DNA of 64,000 nt from contig CADCXA010000004.1 in assembly GCA_902806565.1 (NCBI GenBank), positions 148,731-212,730 on the forward strand. Direction: 5' to 3'. Shown here piece by piece: positions 56,221 to 64,000 of the stretch (the stretch's first letter is position 1; each line of letters begins with the position of its first letter). The notes under the pieces are model-generated. The model was not told where the DNA came from. It did not search any database and saw only the letters and a list, made by a program, of their open reading frames with translations. Made by a program: the position numbers and the translations under genes. Origin of the DNA: Hypoxylon rubiginosum (lineage: Eukaryota > Ascomycota > Sordariomycetes > Xylariales > Hypoxylaceae).

Positions 56221-59200
56221 AATATAGATTTTTTTATTTAAAAAAATTAAAAATATTATAATAAGGTTTATAAAATTTTAATAAATTAAAAGTAAAAAAA
56301 CAATTTAAAAAAAAAGGAATAAAAATAGTTAAAAGTAAAATACGTTTAAATTAAAATAAAATATATTTAAATTATTTTAAAAATTTAAAAAATTTTTTTT
56401 AATTAAAATATTATTTTTATTTTTAATGGTTTTATAGATTTAGTTTTTATAGATTTTAATAATAAAACTTTTTAATTTCTTTTTTATAATTTGTTAAATT
56501 TTTTTTAAGTTTTTATATATTATTTTTAGGTTTATAATTTTTTTATTTTATTAAATATTTTATTAAGTTTTTAATTTTTTTAATATTTAAAATTATTTTA
56601 ACTTTATATTTTATAGTTTTTTTAATTTTTATATTTATATTAATTTTTATATTTAATAATATTAATTTTAATAAAAAAATATATTATATTAAATATATTT
56701 ATATTTTTTTAAATAATATTAATTAGTAATTAATTTTTAAAATTTTTTTATTAATTTTATATATATAAAAAATTAGGTTTATATTATAATATATATATAA
56801 AGTTATATATAACGTTAATATAATTTATTTTAAGTTATATTTATAAGTTACACCCCACGCCTTAAAATTTAATTATAATTAATTTATAATTAAATATAAT
56901 TATTATTTTTATATATGTTTTAATATTATTAATTTCTTTATTATTATTATTAATTTAATAATATAGTTTTAGTTTATTAAAATTTAATTTTTTATTTAAT
57001 TTTTTTATTTTAATTTTTAATATAATTAATATTAATTAAAATTTTTATTATAATAAATAAATTTTTTTCTTTTTTTAAAAATTAATTTTTTAATTTTAAT
57101 TTTATTATAATAAATAACTATTTATTCTTAAAAAAATTAAAAGTTATTTTTAAATGTTTTTTATAATAATTATATTTTTAAGGTAATTATTTTTACTTTA
57201 AAAACTATTTTTATTATAACTAATATTTTAAATAATAAGATTTTTTTTTTAGTAATATTTATATTTTATTTATATATTATTTTATATAATATAATATTTA
57301 TATTTTTATTAATTAAGGTATTATATATAATTTAAATTATAAATAACAGTTTTATTTAGTTATTTTATTAATAATTAATATAAAATTATAAATATATTTT
57401 TAATATTTAATTTAAATATTTTATTTATTTATTTATTTAAAAATATACTATAGTTAATATTTTTTATTTAACTTTTAGTTTTTTTATAAAATTAACTTAA
57501 AATTTAAAAGTAAAAAACTTATTTTTATTTAAAATAATTTATTTTAATAAATTATATTTAATTATATAATATTTTAAGAATAAAAAAACTAGGTTTTTTA
57601 TTATATAAGTTTTTTTAAATAATATAAAATATTTATATTTAATAAGTTTATTAATTATAATTTATATATTATTAAATTCAACTTTAATTATTAAATTTAT
57701 AAATAATAAAAGTTTTATAATAAAATTTTATAATATTATATTTTATATTTTATTTAATAGTGTAATAAGTTATAATAATTTATATAGTTTATATTTAACG
57801 GTTTTAACTTTTTAATATATATTATAATTTTTAATAAATTAATAAATTAAACCTTTAATTTTTAAAAAATTATAATTTTATTATAATTTTATATATATTT
57901 TATATTTTTTTTAATATTTATATAATAAATACTTATAAAATGTTTTAATAAATTTATATTAAAATACTTTTAATATATATTATTTTTTATAATAAATATA
58001 AATTTATTTTATTAAAAAATTATTATTTCTTTTTATTTATTAAAACTTTTTTAAATTTTTTATTTTAAAAATTATTTATTATAATTCAGGTATATTTTAA
58101 TATTTCTTATTTTATTTCTTTAAATATTTAAGAAAACTTTTAAAATACCTTAATATTATATTTATTTTAATAGTTTAATATGTTTATTTATATATTTTTA
58201 TCTTTTTAATATAATATAATTTAAAATTAAACTTATTAAAAAATTCTTTTTATTTTTATTATTTAAAAAATAATTTTTAAGTGATTATTAATATTTTAAA
58301 GTTATTATAATTAAAAAAAACCGCTAGTGGTTTTTTTATTTTATTAATATAAGGTTTTTAATATTATAAGGTTTTTATAATTATTAATAATTTTTTATTA
58401 TATATTTAATAGTGTAATTTTATTTTTTAAAAAGTTTAAAAATAATAAATAATTAAATATTACTTTTTATTATTTTTTAATTATTTAAAAGTTTTTTTAT
58501 ATATTATTTAATATATTTATATAAAATTTATTTTTTTTAAAAGTTTAATAATTAATATATTAAGTTATTAATAATTAGTTTTTTAATTTTATTAAACATT
58601 AAATTAACTTTTAATATTTATTTAAAAAATTATATATTTTATTAAATAATATTTATTATAAGTTTTATAATATAAATAAATTTTTTTATTAATAATTTTA
58701 TAAAGTTTATAAACCTATAAAAAAATTATATAACCTTAATATTTTTAGGTATTTTTTAATTTTATATTTATTTTATTTTTTCTTTTTAAATTTAAATGGT
58801 TTTAAGTTTAATAGTAAATACTAGGAAATTAATTTCTTATATTTTTTATTAATATTTTTTTAAATTAATAATAATTTTATATTTTTTAAATTTAATTAAT
58901 ATTAAATGTTTATATTTTAAATGTTTTTTATAAACTTTAAAATAAATTAATATATTATTAATATAAATAAATATAAAATTATTAAGATATTTTTATAAAA
59001 TTATTATTATTATATATTAAAAAATTATAAATATATTAGTAAGTTTTTAAAGTATTATTAAATATTTATAATATTTATATTAAATTTTAAATGTTATTTT
59101 TTATTTTATTTTATTAGTTATTTATATTTTATAATATCTATTAATTATATTAAAAATAATAAATTATTAAGTATTATTAATTTACTTTTTTATATATTTA

Positions 59201-62200
59201 AATAAAGTAAATAAATATTTATTTTTTATTATAATTATATTAAATAGTTAATAATTATTAATTATTTTATATATAAGGTTTTTTTTTTTTTAATTTTTAA
59301 GTTTTATTAAGGTTTTTTTTTATTATTATTATAATAAGATATTTTATATTAAACTTAGATTTTTTAATAAAACCTTAAATTTTTTTTTTATTTTATTATT
59401 ATTTTAAATAATAAAAGAATTTTAAATAAATATTTTAATTATTTTTAATTAAAATTTTATAATTATAAACTATATAATTAAATAAATTAATTAATATTGG
59501 TTTTTTTTTTAAAATATTAATATAGATTTTATTCTTAATTTTTTAAAAATTCTTTATAATTAATTAAGTTTAAATTTTTATTTTATAAAAAAATATATAT
59601 ATAATATTTTCTAGTAGTTTAAAATTAATTAAACTTATATTATAGTTATTATAATTTATAATAATTTAGTTATTTATTTTTAGCTTTTTTATATTTTTTA
59701 AAATTTATTTTATTTTTTTAATTGTTTAATTAATATATAAATTATTAGTTTTTAGTTAAAATAATTTAAGGATAATATTTTTATTTATTTTTATTATATT
59801 AAAAAAAAAATTTTTAAGTGGTTATTAATTTATATATTAAGATTTATAATTTATTTTTATATAAATTTATTATTATAATTAGAAAATTATTTATTTATAA
59901 TTTTTATAAGGAAAATTTATTTTTATTTTTATATAATATAATATATTTATTTATTAATTAAAAATAAATATAATTAAGTTTAAATTTTAAATTTATTATT
60001 ATTTTACTTTTCTTTTTTTTTCTAAGGTTATTATTATGTTTTTATTTTTAGTAATAATTTATAAGATTTTTTATAGATTTAAATAAACTCGCCATTTAAA
60101 AAATCATTATTTAAGTTATTTTTTATTATTTAAATTAAGTTTAAATTTAATATTTAAGTTTAATTAATTATTTATATATTTTAGAAATTTTTAAAAAATT
60201 CCTTTTTAATTTTTTAATTAAATTTTTACTTAGTTTTAATTTTATTAATTTTTTTTTAAAAATAAGGTATTATTATTTTTATTTTTTTAAAATATTTTTA
60301 TAATTTTTATAATATTATTAGTTTTATATATAACATATATTTTATAAATTATATTAAAATATTTATTTTATTAGATGTTTCTAGTTATATATTTATATAA
60401 TTAAAATAAATAAAATATAATAATATTATAATTTATATACGTTTTTATATATATTTATTTTATATTTTTTTATTAATATTATATAAACTTGTTATTTTTT
60501 AAATAAAATTAAAACTTATTTTTAATTCTTTTTAATATATAATAAATATAAATATATTTAAAATAAGAAATTTAAAATAACTTTTTATAATCTAAGTATT
60601 AAAAGTTTTAAAAATTTTATATATCTTTTTAATATAATTATTTTAATAGGTTTTTTAGAAATATTATTATTTTTTTTTAAAATATAAGGATATTATTAAA
60701 TAATTTTTTAAAAATAAATCCTTTTATTAAAATCTATTTATTTTTATTGAATAATTATTAATATTTTAATTTTTTTTTAATATAATAAGATTTTAATTTT
60801 AATTTTAAATTTTTTAATTATTTAACTAAGAATTAAATTTTTTATATATTTAATTAATTATTAATTTATTAATTTATAATTTAATATAACTTTTTTATTT
60901 ATTTATATTTATTATATAAAAGTTTATAATATAAAAAATATAGTTATTTATATATAGTTTTTTAGTATTTTATTTTTAATTATTTTTTAAAAGTTTAAAA
61001 TAAGGTAATTTTAATAAAATTACTAGGATAAAAAAAATATTTTTATTATATAATATCTAAATATTTTTTAATATTTTTTTTTTAATAAACTAACATTATT
61101 ATAAATAAGTTATTTTTAAAATATTATATATTTATTATTATTTATTTTTATATAAATTATTATTTTATTTTTAAGTTTTTATTATTTTATTAATTAAGCT
61201 ATAAATCTATAAATTAATTAAATACTTAAAATCGCTTTATATTTTTATATTTTTTTCGTTTTTACGTTTTAATTTTTACTTTAATTATAATATAACCAGT
61301 TTTAAAAAGCCATGTAAAACACGTTCTATTAAATAATATTAATTATTAAGGTTTTTATAAAAGATTTATATTAATATTATACTTTAAAAAAAGATAAATT
61401 AAATATATATTATATAATAATTAATATAGTTAATTATATACTTAATATATATTTAAATATTTAATAAAATAACTGAAATTTAACTAATAAAATAAAGCGT
61501 TAAAATAATATATTTAATTATTAATTAAGTTTTAAATAAAAAAAAATTTAATTAATAAAAGTTTTTAAATTTTTATAATTAAAATTTTAAATTTTATAAT
61601 ATAAATTAACGTTTTTTAGTTTAAAATAATTTTAATTAATAGTTTTTTTTATAAATCTTTTTTTATATTATTTAGTTTTATTATTATTATTTTATAGTTT
61701 TAATCGTTTTTAAATAATTTTAATTAATATTTTTTTTTATAAATCTTTTTATAAATTCTTTTATAATATATTATTTAGTTATATAGTTATTATTTTATAC
61801 TTTTAAATAATTTTATATAGTTTTTATTAATATTACTTTTTATTTTATTAATTTATTTTAATTAAAATTTATATAATTTTATAATTTTATATAATATTAA
61901 ATTATTTTAAACGGTTTTAATTAATACGTAGTTTTAATTAATAAACGGTTTTAATTAATAATAACTTTTATTAATTAATTTTTTTTTATAATATTATTTA
62001 TTTAATTTTTAATAATTAATAAACCTTTTTTAAGCTTTTTAATTATTATTAATAAATCTAAAAAATTTAAATAATAATTTTTATATATTATATTATTTAT
62101 ATTAATTTTAAAAAATATCTTTTAATAACTTTTAAAATTAAAAAGTATTTATTAATTATAATAAATATAAATAAAAATAAATAACTTATTTTTAGGTTTT

Positions 62201-62339
62201 TTTTAAAGATTTACTTATAATATTTTTAATATTAAAATCGTTTATTTTAAAATATTTATTATATATTTATTATACTGTATTTTTAAAGCTAATTATTATT
62301 TTTAGGTTTTAAAAACTAATTTATAAGTTTTATTAAATG

Positions 62340-62648
62340 TTACGTACTATAGGTAAAAACCTTTATAAACGTGGCTTTCTTCGGCTTTTTTTAAATATAC
62401 TTCGGTGGTTAAAATAACTAATATAATTAATATATAAATAATTTATTAATACGATTAAAATTAAACTTAAATACTATTAATATATTAAAAGTGGTTTATA
62501 TATATAATTTATTAACTTATTAAATTATTAAGGTTATTATAAGTTTTATTAACTTATATTTTTATTTTTTTTTTTAAACTTAACTTTTTTATTAATATAA
62601 GGTTAATCTGATTAATATATTATATATATATTTTATATACCTTATAAT
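62340..62648 (-). repeat. Inverted repeat pair R3, copy 2
   Basis: The reverse-complement partner of 48636-48943. This copy keeps more C/G (for example GTGGCTTTCTTCGGC around 62373-62387), so it seems less mutated than copy 1. Confidence 0.75.
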
Positions 62649-64000
62649 AAAATTAAATTTTATTTTATTAATTAATTAAAAAAAACTTTAAAAACTCCTG
62701 TAAAAAAAAAAACTTTAAAAAAACTTTAAATAATAAAATAAACCGAATAATAATAAACTTATAACCGGTAAATAATTTTATAAAAAAACTTACTTTTTTT
62801 AATAAAAAAAAAAAAAAATTTAATATTATTTAAAAAAAACTTAACATTATCTATAAAAAACTAAAATATAATATAATTAAAATTAATAATAAATATAATA
62901 AAAAAACTACTTTTTTAAATATTAAATAAGAATTTTTTATAATTAAATAAAAAATACTTAACTTTAAAAACCTTTTTAATAATTTTATCGTTATTTTTAA
63001 AACTAAAATAAAATAAATTAACCTTTTTTATAAATATTTAATTAATAAATTCATTAATAAAAATTAAATAATAAAAATAAAAAATATAATAAATAATTCT
63101 TTTTATTTATAAAAGAATTAAAAAACCTAAATTAAAGATTTTATTATTATTATAACCTAATAAAATAAACTTATATAATTATTTTTTTATTTTTAAATAA
63201 TAAAAAAACAACAAGCTTAACTTATTATAAATTAAATTATTAATTATAATAAATTCCAAAAAATTATTTTTAATATTAATATAAAAACTTAATTTTTTAA
63301 AATAAAAACTTATTATTTATATATATTAAATACCATTAAATAAACAATAAAAATAAGTAAATTTATTTGTAATATAATAATAATTTTATAATTAACTTAA
63401 CATTAAATAAAATATTATAATTAAACAACTACTTATTATAAAAGCAAAATTAAAAATTTAAAATCTAAGTTAAATAAATTATATTAAAAAATAAAAAATT
63501 CATAAAATAAATAACCAATTAAAAAATAATAAGCTAAAACAAATAAATAAAATCCCGATATTTTCTTAGATAAAAAACACAAAACCTAAAAAATAATAAT
63601 CTAAAAAAAAAATATTAAAATCTAAATAATAACTAAAAAACTTTATAAAATTAAAAACCAACTTATTATCACTTAATTCTTTAAACAAATAAAAGTTATT
63701 ATAACGAAATAATAATTAACTAAATATTAAAACCCATTTATTTTTTTTAATAATAAAAAAGTAACTAAAAAAAAAAATGTTAAATTTAAATAATAGTTTA
63801 TACTTTTAAAAAACAAACTCCGTAAAAATAACAATTATTTTAAAAAAAATAAAAATATTAAAATCTTTTATATTTTTATAAAAATAAATAAAAATATAAC
63901 AAATAAACTTCTTTTTTATATCTTTTTTAAAAACGGACTAGCGTTATTAAAAACGTTAAATAAAATTTTAAACATTTAATAGTATTTAAATTAAACATTT

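Larger units (their letters stand above)
44570..64000. repeat. AT-rich, RIP-like block (right part)
   Basis: More than 19 kb of nearly pure A/T DNA running off the window. CpA and TpG are very rare, TpA dominates and stop codons fill all six frames, so no protein can be read. It includes repeat pairs R2 (45601-46515 and 55063-56220) and inverted pair R3 (48636-48943 and 62340-62648), and a few GC-richer scraps (50255-50350, 62330-62410). Mutated retrotransposons are the likely origin, but no gag/pol domain could be identified. Confidence 0.85.

Overview
The window looks like nuclear DNA of a filamentous ascomycete (Pezizomycotina, most like a Sordariomycete; I cannot name a genus). The evidence is short introns of about 50-90 nt with GTRAGT-type donors and CTAAC/CTGAC-like branch sites, fungal-type families (Zn2Cys6 regulators, YAT amino-acid permease, fructosyl amino acid oxidase, GPI-anchored fasciclin protein), and a long AT-rich tract almost free of CpA/TpG, as left by repeat-induced point mutation (RIP).

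1-38.9 kb is a normal-GC gene region. From left to right it holds: an alpha/beta hydrolase; a saccharopine-dehydrogenase-like oxidoreductase with an apparently lost splice acceptor; a Zn2Cys6 regulator facing a 2-oxoglutarate/Fe(II) oxygenase whose last intron holds a 32-nt C run; a BAR protein; a 3.5 kb gene-free stretch; a GPI-anchored 5'-nucleotidase-like enzyme; tRNA-Cys(GCA); cyclin H; an UNC93-like membrane protein; a fructosyl amino acid oxidase followed on the same strand by an amino-acid permease; a two-domain fasciclin protein; a small secreted protein; and a single-exon fungal hypothetical protein. Most exon joins were checked by hand for phase, and the total lengths are multiples of three.

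32.6-38 kb is a zone of decay: an SDR gene with a frameshift and a CAA-to-TAA-type stop, a P450 C-terminal fragment with its heme motif, a broken multi-pass membrane protein and an unidentified fragment lie among only one or two intact small genes. The last intact gene, at 38.1-38.9 kb, encodes an unrecognised protein with four Cys pairs and sits about 150 bp from the AT-rich block.

39.06 kb to the end is AT-rich, RIP-like DNA with no readable genes. It contains direct and inverted repeat pairs that look like remains of transposons. One normal-GC island (43.17-44.57 kb) interrupts it and carries the first part of a Zn2Cys6 regulator gene, apparently frameshifted by 4 nt and cut off where the AT-rich DNA resumes.

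The clearest functional pairing is the oxidase and permease (21.6-25.6 kb), which would suit uptake and oxidation of glycated amino acids. The regulator and 2OG oxygenase sharing a divergent promoter (5.3-6.4 kb) is a weaker pairing. I found no CRISPR, prophage or clearly new multi-gene system. The most unusual items are the preserved island, the RIP-like lesions in relic genes outside the AT-rich block, and the Cys-pair protein at the border.
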